64,000 nt of DNA, taken from assembly GCA_947630555.1 (NCBI GenBank), contig CANRIA010000007.1, forward strand, positions 17,205-81,204, given 5' to 3'. The DNA comes from an uncultured Clostridia bacterium (GTDB taxonomy: Bacteria > Bacillota > Clostridia > Oscillospirales > Ruminococcaceae). Under the pieces are notes generated by a model that worked only from the letters and a program-made list of their open reading frames with translations, had not been told where the DNA came from and searched no databases. The translations under genes were made by a program, and so were the position numbers. Positions 1-8,687 of the stretch are shown piece after piece (the first letter of the stretch is position 1; every line of letters starts with the position of its first letter).

Positions 1-1227
1 GACTAAGTTCTTGAAAAATCTTCCCAGCGAAGGCAAGTCTTCAAAATAGAATATGCCATAACCGACCGCGACTACAATAGTCACATAAATGTGTGCCAGC
101 ACACTTGGCAGTTTTTTCATGCGCTTTCTGCCTATTTTCAGCTCCAGCACTATGAACAGCCCATAGTAAAGACCCCACAGAATGAAGTTCCAGCTTGCGC
201 CATGCCACAGTCCCGTGCAGAACCACACAAGGAACAGTCCGCCGTATTTTCTTCTTTTTCCGAATATCGGCACATACAAAAGGTAATCTCTGAAAAAGCT
301 GCCTAGAGAGATATGCCACCTCTGCCAGAATTCTGTTATGTTCTTTGATACATATGGGTAGTTAAAGTTTTCGTTAAAGTGGAAGCCGAACATTCTTCCT
401 ATGCCTATCGCAATGTCCGAATATCCCGAAAAATCGAAATAATACCACAGTGCAATAACTATAATGCCATACCATGTTCCCACGGTGGAAACAGAACTCA
501 GCCCTGCATAGCCGTTGTCTTTGTCGCCAAACATAGTGGTAACTATAGAGCTTAAATTATTAGCTATTATGACCTTTTTCGACACGCCGAGGATAAGCCT
601 TGAAAAGCCCTCGCTCAAATCGACAAGTTTAGTCTTTCTGTCCTCAATTTCAGCTTCAATGTCGGCATAGCGCACTATAGGGCCTGCCACCAGCTGTGGG
701 AACAGCGAGACGTACATCAAAAATTTTCCGAAGCTTCTCTGCGACTTCACCTTGCCCCAGTATACGTCTATTATGTAGGAAAGTATCTGGAAGGTGTAAA
801 AGCTTATTCCTATAGGCAGCGCGGCGGTCTTTAAATTCAGACCCGTGACCGAATTGAGTTTTTCAACAATAAGCAGCCCGAAGCCGTCTTCGCGCAGGTG
901 CGTGCCTGCAAAAGCGTTTATGTTCTGAGCTATAAATCCGCTGTACTTGAAAAGCCCCAGTATACCTATGTTATATATCAAAGCTGTCGCCAGCAAAAAT
1001 TTTCCCGAGCGTTTTTCACGTCTTGGCTCTATCGCCATGCCAAGCAGCCAGTTCACCATAGAGCTTAGCAGCAGCAAAACTATCCACCATGGCTCTCCCC
1101 AAGCGTAAAATATCAAAGAAAACAGCACTAAAATAAAATTTCTGTACTTCAGCTTTTTGGTTGCAAAGTAGCATACCAGACACACAGGCAGAAAGAAGTA
1201 CAGAAAGAAAAGATCCGCAAATACCAA
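1..1227 (-). CDS. MBOAT family O-acyltransferase (AlgI/DltB-like), 3' end beyond the window
   Basis: Polytopic membrane protein that probably moves acyl groups across the membrane onto a cell-surface polymer. It is missing from the ORF track because it starts with TTG (1227..1225) and runs off the window; a good SD (aaggag) lies 9 nt upstream. About 409 codons are visible, beginning MVFADLFFLYFFLPVCLV. Family marks seen are a conserved His in the motif WQRWHISLGSF and the catalytic His in GLWHGASWNFILWG. Relatives are often followed by an SGNH/DHHW-type acyltransferase partner, which would lie outside this window. The acceptor (teichoic acid, exopolysaccharide or other) cannot be read from the sequence. 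Confidence 0.9.
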   Translation of the reverse strand, partial: MVFADLFFLYFFLPVCLVCYFATKKLKYRNFILVLFSLIFYAWGEPWWIVLLLLSSMVNWLLGMAIEPRREKRSGKFLLATALIYNIGILGLFKYSGFIAQNINAFAGTHLREDGFGLLIVEKLNSVTGLNLKTAALPIGISFYTFQILSYIIDVYWGKVKSQRSFGKFLMYVSLFPQLVAGPIVRYADIEAEIEDRKTKLVDLSEGFSRLILGVSKKVIIANNLSSIVTTMFGDKDNGYAGLSSVSTVGTWYGIIVIALWYYFDFSGYSDIAIGIGRMFGFHFNENFNYPYVSKNITEFWQRWHISLGSFFRDYLLYVPIFGKRRKYGGLFLVWFCTGLWHGASWNFILWGLYYGLFIVLELKIGRKRMKKLPSVLAHIYVTIVVAVGYGIFYFEDLPSLGRFFKNLV

Positions 1228-1309
1228 TTTGTTTTACTCCTTGTCTTTCTTTTGTTACACTTGTTCCACTCCACAGGCATTTTTCTATCTTTATTTTCGC
1301 CTATATATT

Positions 1310-1338
1310 ATTATATAACATCATCTCGCCATAGTCAA
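1310..1338 (-). promoter_or_regulatory. Sigma-A-type promoter of the MBOAT gene
   Basis: On the minus strand, -35 TTGACT and -10 TATAAT are separated by 17 nt, about 80 nt upstream of the TTG start. Seen directly; activity is inferred. Confidence 0.6.
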
Positions 1339-1406
1339 TTACAATTAGGTAACAATTTCGACTTTTTTATAAATTTATTTTGGTTATTTTAACAAAAACG
1401 AGGCTT

Positions 1407-2033
1407 TCAGTCTATAATGCTCTTGGTCGGGCGGTCGTTGTATTCGTCTTTTGCACGTTTGCGCTTTCTTACGGCTGCAAATATTTTCATCGCAAGCAGT
1501 GCCGCCGCGCACACCGCAATTATTATAGAAGGGTAGAAAAACAGCATATATTTCACGTCCATCTTGCTGTTTTCGGGCGATACATAATAATTTTGCATAT
1601 AGTAGTGTATCTTGCCAACGAACTTCACGCCCTCGCTGAAAAACATAACGCTTCCGCCGCCTGCAAAAATAAATGCCAAAATATACTTTCGCAAAAACGC
1701 AAATACTATTCCCAAAGTAACGGATGCTATCTCTGCTAAAAGAAAATAAGCCGTCACTTTTTCAATATCGTTTATGCCCACAAAAAGTATTGCAATGGTC
1801 ATCACAAGCCCGAAAAACAGGCAGTTTACGGCATAAGGAACAAGCATTATCACCTTTATAGCTTTGTAGGCGATATGCTCCTTGGCTTTTGCGCTTTTTA
1901 TGTATTTTTTTGCCGATTTGCTCTGCGCGCCGTTTTTTGCCTTTAGTTTTTCCTGCTGTTCTTCGCGCTCAAGTTCTTCCTTTTCTCTCAGCTGCTTTGC
2001 CTTTTGGGCTCTTAATCTTGATTTTTTTGACAT
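1407..2033 (-). CDS. Membrane protein of unknown function, charged N-terminus
   Basis: 208 aa. The ORF track extends to 2165, but the ATG at 2033 has a strong SD (ggaagg) and the extra residues come from the leader repeat, so the shorter start is chosen. Residues 1-50 are very rich in Lys, Glu and Arg (MSKKSRLRAQKAKQLREKEE), likely helical and cytosolic. About four hydrophobic segments follow, and the C-terminus is again basic. I do not recognise the family. It is the only gene behind the first copy of the three-copy promoter/leader element (2097-2205), so its expression may be controlled like the genes behind the other two copies. Confidence 0.75.
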   Translation of the reverse strand: MSKKSRLRAQKAKQLREKEELEREEQQEKLKAKNGAQSKSAKKYIKSAKAKEHIAYKAIKVIMLVPYAVNCLFFGLVMTIAILFVGINDIEKVTAYFLLAEIASVTLGIVFAFLRKYILAFIFAGGGSVMFFSEGVKFVGKIHYYMQNYYVSPENSKMDVKYMLFFYPSIIIAVCAAALLAMKIFAAVRKRKRAKDEYNDRPTKSIID

Positions 2034-2060
2034 ACAAAAACTGCCTTCCGAATTTTTTAT

Positions 2061-2095
2061 ATTATACCATAAAAGCGTAAGCGTTATGGTATAAT
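2061..2095. repeat. Perfect 12-bp inverted repeat in the leader
   Basis: ATTATACCATAA and its exact complement flank an 11-nt loop, between the leader RNA structure and the gene start at 2033. No U-tract follows on the minus strand, so it is not an obvious terminator. It could be an operator or an mRNA hairpin. Confidence 0.5.
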
Positions 2096-2096
2096 T

Positions 2097-2144
2097 GTCC
2101 GATACGTCGGGAGCAGACCTTTTGGTCTGCGTATCGACGAGGAC
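2097..2144 (-). ncRNA. Structured 5' leader RNA, copy 1 of 3
   Basis: Read on the minus strand: outer stem GUCC/GGAC, a UCGUC internal loop, stem GAUACG/CGUAUC, a CUCCCGA bulge on the 3' side, and an inner stem CAGACC/GGUCUG closed by a 4-nt loop. Nearly the same sequence occurs at 24857-24904 and 57089-57136, differing mainly in the apical loop. In all three it lies between a promoter and a start codon in the same sense. A riboswitch-like or protein-binding leader is inferred. No known class was recognised. Confidence 0.5.
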
Positions 2145-2152
2145 ATAAATAT

Positions 2153-2205
2153 ATAATAAAATCATTTATGATTTTATTATAACACAAACGGCAGAGTAAA
2201 TTCAA
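2153..2205 (-). promoter_or_regulatory. Promoter with start-site palindrome, copy 1 of 3
   Basis: -35 TTGAAT (2205-2200), 18-nt spacer, -10 TATAAT (2181-2176). The expected transcription start falls inside a perfect 13-bp-arm palindrome ATAATAAAATCAT-tt-ATGATTTTATTAT (2153-2180), which would suit an operator or a 5'-end hairpin. The same arrangement is found at copies 2 and 3. Confidence 0.6.
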
Positions 2206-2357
2206 TACCTTTTGTGCTGCCAATGAAAATAATACTTGAAAAGCCAAGTGAATTTTATCGCCTGACGGGCAAATGATAAGTAAGGGCGCGAAAAGCGTTC
2301 CCAAACGCACAGAACAAAAGAAAGGCAAGGCTCCTGCTGCAAAAGCGCGGCAGGGCT

Positions 2358-3605
2358 TTGAACATAGAAAAAATGAAAAATATAAAACACAAAATAAGGG
2401 CTGTTACAGCCGCGGCGGCGTGTACGTTTTCGGCTGTATCGCTCGTTCTTCTTATGCTTGCAGGGGTATACAGCTGCTCGCTGCCCGACAGCTATACCGT
2501 GCCGCAAGAAGGGCAGCTTACCTTTTCTTCCATGCCGTATATTACCTCAAAAAGCGCTGCGGCAGAAGCACAGGCAAGCTTTACTTCAAATGACAGCCGG
2601 CAGAGAACTTTAATGCTCCTTGGCTGCATACCGATAAAGACAGTTACCGCAAACGCTTCCTCGCCCGTTATGCTTATGAGCGGTGGCGACCCATTCGGCA
2701 TAAAGCTTGAAGCGCAAGGTGCGGTAGTGGTAGGCATAAATGATATAGGGGGCTCCAGCCCTGCACGCGAGTGCGGAATACAAACAGGCGACGTGATAAT
2801 ATCTGCCGCAGGAAAAGCAGTTGACACAAACCAGTCGTTTGCAGACATTATAATGGCAAGCAAGGGCAGACCCACCGAAGTTGTTATAATGCGCGGCGGC
2901 AGCGAAATGGCGCTGACTATAACACCAAAGCTTTACTGCGGCACTTACAAAGCAGGCATTGATATTCGCGACAGTTCGGCAGGCATAGGCACCGTTACCT
3001 TTTACGACCCCTCCAGCGGTATGTACGCAGGGCTTGGGCACGCGGTTTGCGATAACGATACGGGTGAAGAATTCCCCTGCGGCAGCGGCAGCATTTGCGG
3101 CGTTGAGATAACCGGCGTAAACAAAAGCACATTCGGTCAGCCCGGCGAGATACAGGGGCTTTTCTCGGGCGGCAAAGCGCGCGGCGATATACTTCTCAAT
3201 TGCGACAGGGGCGTGTACGGAAACGCGTATTCTATACCCTCAACAGCAAAAGCTTATCCCCTCGGCTACCGTCAGGAGGTTGAAACAGGAAAAGCTACAA
3301 TACTTTGCACCCTTGACGGCGGCGCGCCGAAAGAATATTCGATAGAGATAGAAAGCATTGACCTTTCCGACAGCGGCGTGAAAGACATGGTGATACACGT
3401 CACCGACAAAACGCTTCTTGCGCGTGCAGGCGGCATAGTTCAGGGAATGAGCGGCAGCCCCATAATACAAAACGGCAAAATAGTGGGCGCTGTAACGCAC
3501 GTTTTCGTAAAAGATACCACCCGAGGCTACGCTATAATGGCTGACAAAATGTACTCCGCCGCTGTGTCATGCGAGGGCGGCAATTCTCTGCAAATGGCAG
3601 GATAG
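2358..3605 (+). CDS. spoIVB: SpoIVB peptidase (stage IV sporulation protein B)
   Basis: Serine peptidase (S55) that in Bacillus is secreted from the forespore and triggers pro-sigma-K processing. The sequence shows an N-terminal membrane anchor (residues about 12-40), a PDZ domain (about 100-190, with SPARECGIQTGDVI) and a C-terminal peptidase domain with the catalytic His in GLGHAVCD and the nucleophile Ser in GIVQGMSGSPIIQ. Length 415 aa fits the family. The TTG at 2358 lacks a well-spaced SD and an in-frame ATG at 2373 (MKNIKHK) is equally possible. It stands alone, followed by a terminator shared with the convergent cyclophilin gene. It marks the host as endospore-forming or derived from spore-formers. 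Confidence 0.95.
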   Translation: MNIEKMKNIKHKIRAVTAAAACTFSAVSLVLLMLAGVYSCSLPDSYTVPQEGQLTFSSMPYITSKSAAAEAQASFTSNDSRQRTLMLLGCIPIKTVTANASSPVMLMSGGDPFGIKLEAQGAVVVGINDIGGSSPARECGIQTGDVIISAAGKAVDTNQSFADIIMASKGRPTEVVIMRGGSEMALTITPKLYCGTYKAGIDIRDSSAGIGTVTFYDPSSGMYAGLGHAVCDNDTGEEFPCGSGSICGVEITGVNKSTFGQPGEIQGLFSGGKARGDILLNCDRGVYGNAYSIPSTAKAYPLGYRQEVETGKATILCTLDGGAPKEYSIEIESIDLSDSGVKDMVIHVTDKTLLARAGGIVQGMSGSPIIQNGKIVGAVTHVFVKDTTRGYAIMADKMYSAAVSCEGGNSLQMAG

Positions 3606-3623
3606 CAGCGCCAAGCGCAAACA

Positions 3624-3654
3624 AAAAAGACCGCACTTTTGGTACGGTCTTTAT
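3624..3654. terminator. Bidirectional terminator, spoIVB / cyclophilin
   Basis: AAAGACCG and CGGTCTTT form the stem, with A-rich and T-rich flanks on both sides, between two convergent genes. Confidence 0.75.
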
Positions 3655-3666
3655 ACATAAGAATAT

Positions 3667-4137
3667 TTAGTCAATAGTAACTTTTTTCATTACCTGCGGC
3701 GTAAGCGGCATATCGTTTCTATCCGTCTTAGTTTCCGCTATTTCGTCAACAACGTCCATGCCTTCTATAACTTTGCCAAACGCAGCATACTGCCCGTCAA
3801 GGTGAGGTGCATCTTGGTGCATGATAAAAAACTGCGAGCTAGCCGAATTTGGCATCATAGAGCGCGCCATAGAAACAACGCCTCTTGTGTGCTTTATAGG
3901 GTTGTTTACGCCGTTAGCGGCAAATTCGCCCTTTATCTTCTCTTTAGCGCCGCCCATTCCGTTGCCCATAGGGTCGCCGCCCTGGATCATAAAGCCCTTT
4001 ATAACTCTGTGAAAACGCAGTCCGTCATAAAACCCCTGCGATACCAGCTTTTCAAAATTTGCAGCGGTTATCGGCGCGGCATCAGGATAAAGCTCTATCT
4101 TTATCTTCTTGCCGTTTTCCATTTCAATAGTTACCAT
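3667..4137 (-). CDS. Peptidyl-prolyl cis-trans isomerase, cyclophilin type
   Basis: 156 aa cyclophilin that catalyses prolyl isomerisation during protein folding. Typical core motifs are present: GLRFHRVIKGFMIQGGDP, the Arg/Phe/Gln active-site neighbourhood, and SSQFFIMHQDAPHLDGQYAAFGKV. There is no signal peptide, so it is cytosolic (PpiB-like). The upstream gene of unknown function ends 18 nt before this start, so it is probably the last gene of a three-gene unit reading from 5519 to 3667. Confidence 0.95.
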   Translation of the reverse strand: MVTIEMENGKKIKIELYPDAAPITAANFEKLVSQGFYDGLRFHRVIKGFMIQGGDPMGNGMGGAKEKIKGEFAANGVNNPIKHTRGVVSMARSMMPNSASSQFFIMHQDAPHLDGQYAAFGKVIEGMDVVDEIAETKTDRNDMPLTPQVMKKVTID

Positions 4138-4155
4138 ATTTCCTGCTCCCTTGCT

Positions 4156-4674
4156 TTAGTTCTTGGTGCGCGGCAGCAGACCCTTTTCGCATCTGTCTTT
4201 AAGATCTGCAAAATACAGCGCTATAGGCGAGGGGTCTTTCTTCTTTGAGAACAGTCCCTTCTTATCAGAATCAACATAAATAAAGTAGTCCAGCTTGCCC
4301 TCGTTGTTTATGGCATACAGCCTGTTTACCTTTTTAAAGCCCTGCTCTGTTCTTACATTCTTGTCAAAGCAGCAGAAAATATCCTGCGCCATAAGATTTA
4401 CAAGGTTCAAAACTGTCTGAAAGCTGTCGCCTTTTTCGTTCCAAGCATCAATATCCGCTCTGAAAAATTCCTGCACAGGCACGCCGTTTACTTCCATTTT
4501 CTTGATAATTCTCGCCAGCGATATTGATTTGTCCTTATCGGTAAGCTTTTCGTAAATAGTGCCCTTATACTCAAAAATGTAGTCAGCCACGGTATTTAAG
4601 AAAAGCTTCTCATAATTGAACGGCTTGCCCTTCTCGGCATACTTGATTATCGGTTCGTTCTTGTCAATGTTCAT
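4156..4674 (-). CDS. Soluble protein of unknown function
   Basis: 172 aa, mixed charged and aromatic, no signal peptide or membrane segment. It starts MNIDKNEPIIKYAEKGKPF and has a Lys-rich C-terminal third (DSDKKGLFSKKKDPS). I do not recognise a family. It lies between a coiled, acidic protein gene (4716-5519) and the cyclophilin gene on the same strand with short gaps, suggesting co-transcription. No function is proposed. Confidence 0.75.
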   Translation of the reverse strand: MNIDKNEPIIKYAEKGKPFNYEKLFLNTVADYIFEYKGTIYEKLTDKDKSISLARIIKKMEVNGVPVQEFFRADIDAWNEKGDSFQTVLNLVNLMAQDIFCCFDKNVRTEQGFKKVNRLYAINNEGKLDYFIYVDSDKKGLFSKKKDPSPIALYFADLKDRCEKGLLPRTKN

Positions 4675-4715
4675 TTAAAACATTCTCCTTTTTCTATTTT
4701 ATAATAATATAATTA

Positions 4716-5519
4716 TTACCCAAACATTGCCCTCAGCCGCGCAAGCTCTGCATCTTCCTCAGCCTTTGCCGCATCAGAAGCGTTCTTGTCCTGCTCGTCT
4801 TTCTCTTTTGCTATCCTGCTGTATTTTTCTTCAAATTTCGCAGTCAGCTCATCTACCGCTTTTGCAGAAAGCTCAGGTATCTCTCCCTGCTTCTCTATAG
4901 GTTTAGCCTTTATATCGCTTTCTTCAAACTTGCGTATCGCCTCCAGCTGTTCGTCCGTCAGCGAGGGCATATTGCTTTTGGCTTTTTCGCGCTTCTCAGC
5001 AAACTGCATATCTATCTCCATAGTGCGGCGAAAACCTTCTTCGTCATACACTTCGTTAAACTCGGCAGTGTTGCGGTCGTAATTTTCATCAGTCAGATAG
5101 TCATAAGTATTCGCAAGTTCCTCGACCTTTTTGTCCATATCGTCTTGCAGCGCGCTTTTTATTATGTTATATCTGGTCATGCTTTCTTTTTCGCTTACCT
5201 GCGCGCATATCTCTGCAAAACCTTCATTTGCCTTGTCAAGCTCTTTTGCCCTTACGGGGTTTTTGTCATAGCTTTTGTAATCGAGCGGCTCTGGGCGGTC
5301 GGCAAGCTCTTTTTCCATAATAGCTACCTTTTCGTCAACGGTGCTTTTCTTTATGCTTTTAAGACCTTTAACGCTCTTGCTTTCTTCGCTCTTGAAAAAA
5401 TCGTCTGAACTCATAGCAACTGAGGGCGCGGTCTTTTCGTCCGTCGGCGCGGTTTTTATCGTTACCGCGGCAGGCGCAGCTGTATTTTCTTTTGATTTTT
5501 TCCTGCCAAAAAGTCCCAC
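4716..5519 (-). CDS. Charged coiled-coil protein of unknown function
   Basis: 267 aa with a GTG start at 5519 (VGLFGRKKSKEN), preceded by an SD (ggggag) about 8 nt upstream; the track's longer start at 5558 has no comparable site. Residues 1-75 are Ala/Thr/Lys-rich and probably disordered. The rest is strongly charged with long predicted helices (for example KLEKKYSRI-like stretches rich in Glu, Lys and Ala) and ends AELARLRAMFG. No signal peptide or catalytic motif is visible. First gene of a minus-strand run with the 172-aa protein and cyclophilin. Confidence 0.75.
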   Translation of the reverse strand: MGLFGRKKSKENTAAPAAVTIKTAPTDEKTAPSVAMSSDDFFKSEESKSVKGLKSIKKSTVDEKVAIMEKELADRPEPLDYKSYDKNPVRAKELDKANEGFAEICAQVSEKESMTRYNIIKSALQDDMDKKVEELANTYDYLTDENYDRNTAEFNEVYDEEGFRRTMEIDMQFAEKREKAKSNMPSLTDEQLEAIRKFEESDIKAKPIEKQGEIPELSAKAVDELTAKFEEKYSRIAKEKDEQDKNASDAAKAEEDAELARLRAMFG

Positions 5520-5569
5520 GGTCAACGCTCCCCTCATACAAAAACATAACTTGCTCACATCTACATACT

Positions 5570-5598
5570 ATTATACAACATATCTTACAAAAAATCAA
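5570..5598 (-). promoter_or_regulatory. Promoter for the 5519-3667 gene run
   Basis: -35 TTGATT, 17-nt spacer, -10 TATAAT on the minus strand, about 50 nt before the GTG start. Confidence 0.55.
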
Positions 5599-5765
5599 TC
5601 ACTTTTTTGGTAAAAAAATAATACACTACAATCGCAAGCCTTTTGTTTACAGTTAGTTAATAAATAAAAAACAAAATAGTAATAAAAATGCCTCTCTGCT
5701 TTGCTATAATAGAAGTATATATAATACACTTTCGCCGACCTTTTTCGGCTGATTGGAGAATTACT

Positions 5766-7055
5766 ATGGACAAACTTGGCGTAACAGCGACCGAGCTGTT
5801 TTCAAACAACCCTTACCGAGTTCTTGGTATTCCTGTAAACGCTTCGGCAGAAGAAATTGACGAGCGGTATGATATGCTTCTGGATATGTGCGAGGACGGC
5901 ACTATAGGCGAATTTGAGTCTGACTATGACCTGAAGTATCTTCCGCCTGTTGAAAGAAACGTTGATAACATCACTTCCTCGCGCGATAAGGTATTAAGCA
6001 ACGGCTACCGCGCCTTTGCGTATGCCGACAGCATGTATGCCTATGACCCCTCGCAGACGGATATAAGCATACTTATCGACAATATTGACTGCTACGACTG
6101 TTTCCTGAGCTGCTACATATGGCTTGTGCTGCACGACCGCAACATTATGTACAAATCCATGTGGTTCAAGCTGGCAAAGTATATCGACGAGCTTATATGC
6201 TCCGACCCTACCGACTGGTACAGGCTGTTTGACAACCGCTATCCGCAGGATATATACGAGAGCGATTTTGATACTATCTATGCATTCCACTCAACATTCT
6301 GCGAGATAATACTGCTTCCGCTGAAAGAGCTTGTAAAGGGCTCTATGGATTGTCAGTCAGCTGTTGAAGTGCTTTCGGTAAGAGTATTTGAGAACTTCGG
6401 CAATGAAGATGACGACCTGCAAACGCTTACCGAAAAGGCAGAAGAAGCTTCTAAGCAGTCTAAAAAGTCTGTCGGCAGAAATCCTTCTATGAAAGGCATC
6501 TCGCTTACCGAGGCATACCTTGAAGAGCAGGAAGGCAAGAAAGACGAAGAGGGCGTTTCACAGACCATAAGCCTTGTAGAGGGTCTTGACGAGGACAACA
6601 TTTATAACGAAACTCTGCGGCAGATGCTAAGAGCCAACAAAGCCAGAAATCAGGTAATAAAAGACCTTAAGACCGACGTTGTGTTCGGCTCGGGCAACCT
6701 TGGCAAGGAAGACGAAGCAAAGCTTTCTATGCAGTCGGTAAACACCACCGCAAAGGACGATAAACGGCTGAAATCTCCATATAGCCTTGAGGGCGAGAAG
6801 ATGACTCTGGAAGAAAAGTATTCCGACGTAAATATTAACGATATGCTCAACCCCACACTGCCCTATTCAAATATGAGAGATGTTTTCTCAGGCGGCGAGA
6901 CTAACGAGTTTGAAGAAAACAAAACCGCACAGCGCAACGGCAAAATACTTTTCATAATAATTATAATACTGTTCGTGCTGGGCATTGCAGGCTACTTCGG
7001 CTATACATACTGGGACGAGATAACTAAATTCATAAACGACCTGCTGTTCACATAA
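5766..7055 (+). CDS. Single-pass membrane protein with J-like N-terminus, unknown function
   Basis: 429 aa. The ATG at 5766 has SD ttggag; the track start at 5688 is not supported. Residues about 10-40 (NPYRVLGIPVNASAEEIDER) read like the first helices of a DnaJ J-domain, but no HPD tripeptide follows, so a co-chaperone role is doubtful. The middle is acidic and probably cytosolic. A single hydrophobic segment near residue 400 (ILFIIIIILFVLGIAGYFGY) gives a tail-anchored topology. A TATAAT box lies at 5705-5710 without a clear -35. A strong terminator follows. Possible chaperone-like scaffold; not recognised further. Confidence 0.75.
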   Translation: MDKLGVTATELFSNNPYRVLGIPVNASAEEIDERYDMLLDMCEDGTIGEFESDYDLKYLPPVERNVDNITSSRDKVLSNGYRAFAYADSMYAYDPSQTDISILIDNIDCYDCFLSCYIWLVLHDRNIMYKSMWFKLAKYIDELICSDPTDWYRLFDNRYPQDIYESDFDTIYAFHSTFCEIILLPLKELVKGSMDCQSAVEVLSVRVFENFGNEDDDLQTLTEKAEEASKQSKKSVGRNPSMKGISLTEAYLEEQEGKKDEEGVSQTISLVEGLDEDNIYNETLRQMLRANKARNQVIKDLKTDVVFGSGNLGKEDEAKLSMQSVNTTAKDDKRLKSPYSLEGEKMTLEEKYSDVNINDMLNPTLPYSNMRDVFSGGETNEFEENKTAQRNGKILFIIIIILFVLGIAGYFGYTYWDEITKFINDLLFT

Positions 7056-7068
7056 CAAAAAAAATAAA

Positions 7069-7102
7069 ACGGTTCGCAGAAAATTGCGAGCCGTTATTTT
7101 TT
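7069..7102. terminator. Bidirectional terminator
   Basis: ACGGTTCGCA / TGCGAGCCGT stem with a U-run on the plus side and an A-run on the other, between the convergent 5766 gene and the HAD gene. Confidence 0.75.
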
Positions 7103-7778
7103 ATATCATCTCTGCAAGCGCGCGGTAATCGTCAACGCATACATCTGCAAGATCAGAAAGCTCATCGCGAATATCTTCGTTTGCTTTGCAAAAATATGCC
7201 GCAGCAGCCATGCCGCCCTGTTTTGCAGCCGCTATGCCAGTGGGTATATCCTCAAACACTATGCACTCGCACGGCTGAACTCCTGCCCTTTTTGCCGCCA
7301 GAAGATACACATCGGGAAAGCCCTTTCCCCTCACTGTTTCCTCGGTAGATGCAAACGCATCAAAATAATGCAAAATGCCGTTGTTTTCAAGTGCCGCACT
7401 ATAAAGCCTCTCGCCCGAAGCCGTTGCTAGGGCTATTTTTTTGCCCTCCTTTTTCAAAGCAGCCAGCAGCTCTTTCACGCCGTCAAAAACTTTAAGCTCC
7501 TGTGAATACTGCCTTTGTATGCAGTCAAACCACTCTTTCGTTATATCCTCGGTACTCTCCGAAAGCTGCAAAAGCTCAATAGTGTACTCAGCCGCCTCTT
7601 TGAAGGTCATGTAAGCCACGCTTTTGCCGTAGCCCTCGGGCTCTGTTATGTTTCTCTTTTTGAAAAATTCATAGTCAACGTTTCGCCACGCATCGTGAGA
7701 GTCAAGAAGCGTGTTATCTAAGTCAAATATAACGCACTTTGCCTCTTTCAGCAGGTGCGCCGCCGAAGCTTTTGTCAT
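7101..7778 (-). CDS. HAD superfamily phosphatase / phosphoglucomutase-like
   Basis: 225 aa subfamily IA HAD hydrolase. Motif I is FDLDNTLLDS (nucleophile Asp), followed by a helical cap, motif II around ALATASGERL, the conserved Lys region (RGKGFPDVY), and motif III VFEDIPTGIAAAKQGG. This resembles beta-phosphoglucomutase-type enzymes, which act on small phosphorylated sugars, but the substrate cannot be assigned. Its ATG overlaps the stop of the upstream yitT-like gene by one base (TAATG), so the two are translationally coupled. Confidence 0.85.
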   Translation of the reverse strand: MTKASAAHLLKEAKCVIFDLDNTLLDSHDAWRNVDYEFFKKRNITEPEGYGKSVAYMTFKEAAEYTIELLQLSESTEDITKEWFDCIQRQYSQELKVFDGVKELLAALKKEGKKIALATASGERLYSAALENNGILHYFDAFASTEETVRGKGFPDVYLLAAKRAGVQPCECIVFEDIPTGIAAAKQGGMAAAAYFCKANEDIRDELSDLADVCVDDYRALAEMI

Positions 7779-8647
7779 TAAAGTTCACTGTCCTCGTAAG
7801 ATTTAAACCCCATGCCGTAAATAGCCGTCGCCGATGATACTATCATAAACGCCGCCTTGTCGCATGAATATATAAGCTGCTTTGCCTTGTAAAGATTTTG
7901 CTTGCGAATGGCACACATAACTATCTTTCTGCCGCTGTGAGTGTAGCCGCCCACCGCATCAATGGTGCTTACGCCTGCTTCAAGCCCCTCAACCAGAGCA
8001 TTTACCACCTTGTCGCAGTTGTTGCATACCACAAAAAGCAGTTTTGCTTCGTCAGAGCCGTATAGCACCATGTTCATAGCAAAGCCCGATACCGTTATCG
8101 TAAGCAGAGAGTATATAACAATTCGCCAGTCGCCGAAAACTACCCCCGATGCAAACGCCACCGCGCTGTCAAGAATAAAGAATATCACGCCCGTTTTTAT
8201 ATATGCAAACTTCTGCTTTATAAGCTTTACTATTATGTCAGAGCCGCCCGTGGTAGAGCCGCAGCGCATTATCACGCCTATCCCCACAGCTTGCATCGCT
8301 CCACCTGCCAGCGCGCACGCAGCAGCATCATAGGTAACGGGGGCAAGCTCATCAAAAATGTTGGTCGCCGCCGAGCAGGCAGCTATAGAAAAAAGCGTGT
8401 CGGCAAAAAACTTTCCGCCGAATTTGTAAAACGCAATTATCAAAAGCGGTATGTTTATAACAAAACTAAGCGTGCCGACCTTTATGCCCGTCAGCTTGTT
8501 TATGATTATAGAAATACCGCTCACTCCGCCCGGCACAAGACCGGCAGGCGTTAAAAACAGGCTTATTCCTGCTCCCACCGCTGCGGCTGAAAAACATATT
8601 ATAAAAAGCCTTGCCGCATGATAAAACACTTTGCGCACCTTTCTCAC
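7778..8647 (-). CDS. YitT family membrane protein (DUF161/DUF2179)
   Basis: 289 aa with five or six hydrophobic segments in the first 200 residues (DUF161 repeats, including GGVSGISIIINKLTG and RCGSTTGGSDIIVKLI) and a soluble C-terminal DUF2179 domain (about 205-280, GGYTHSGRKIVMCAI). The family is widespread in Firmicutes, with no settled transport substrate. The start is uncertain: the track start at 8647 is a GTG with a weak SD, and later GTG codons (VRKVF) are possible. Coupled to the HAD gene downstream. Confidence 0.9.
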   Translation of the reverse strand: MRKVRKVFYHAARLFIICFSAAAVGAGISLFLTPAGLVPGGVSGISIIINKLTGIKVGTLSFVINIPLLIIAFYKFGGKFFADTLFSIAACSAATNIFDELAPVTYDAAACALAGGAMQAVGIGVIMRCGSTTGGSDIIVKLIKQKFAYIKTGVIFFILDSAVAFASGVVFGDWRIVIYSLLTITVSGFAMNMVLYGSDEAKLLFVVCNNCDKVVNALVEGLEAGVSTIDAVGGYTHSGRKIVMCAIRKQNLYKAKQLIYSCDKAAFMIVSSATAIYGMGFKSYEDSEL

Positions 8648-8687
8648 CCCAAGGGTATTATGCGCCGTATCTTATCAAAAAATTATA

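Noticed and set aside
2062-2328. 88- and 101-codon ORFs opposite spoIVB's upstream region
   Set aside because: They cross the promoter and leader element and have no SD or plausible product.
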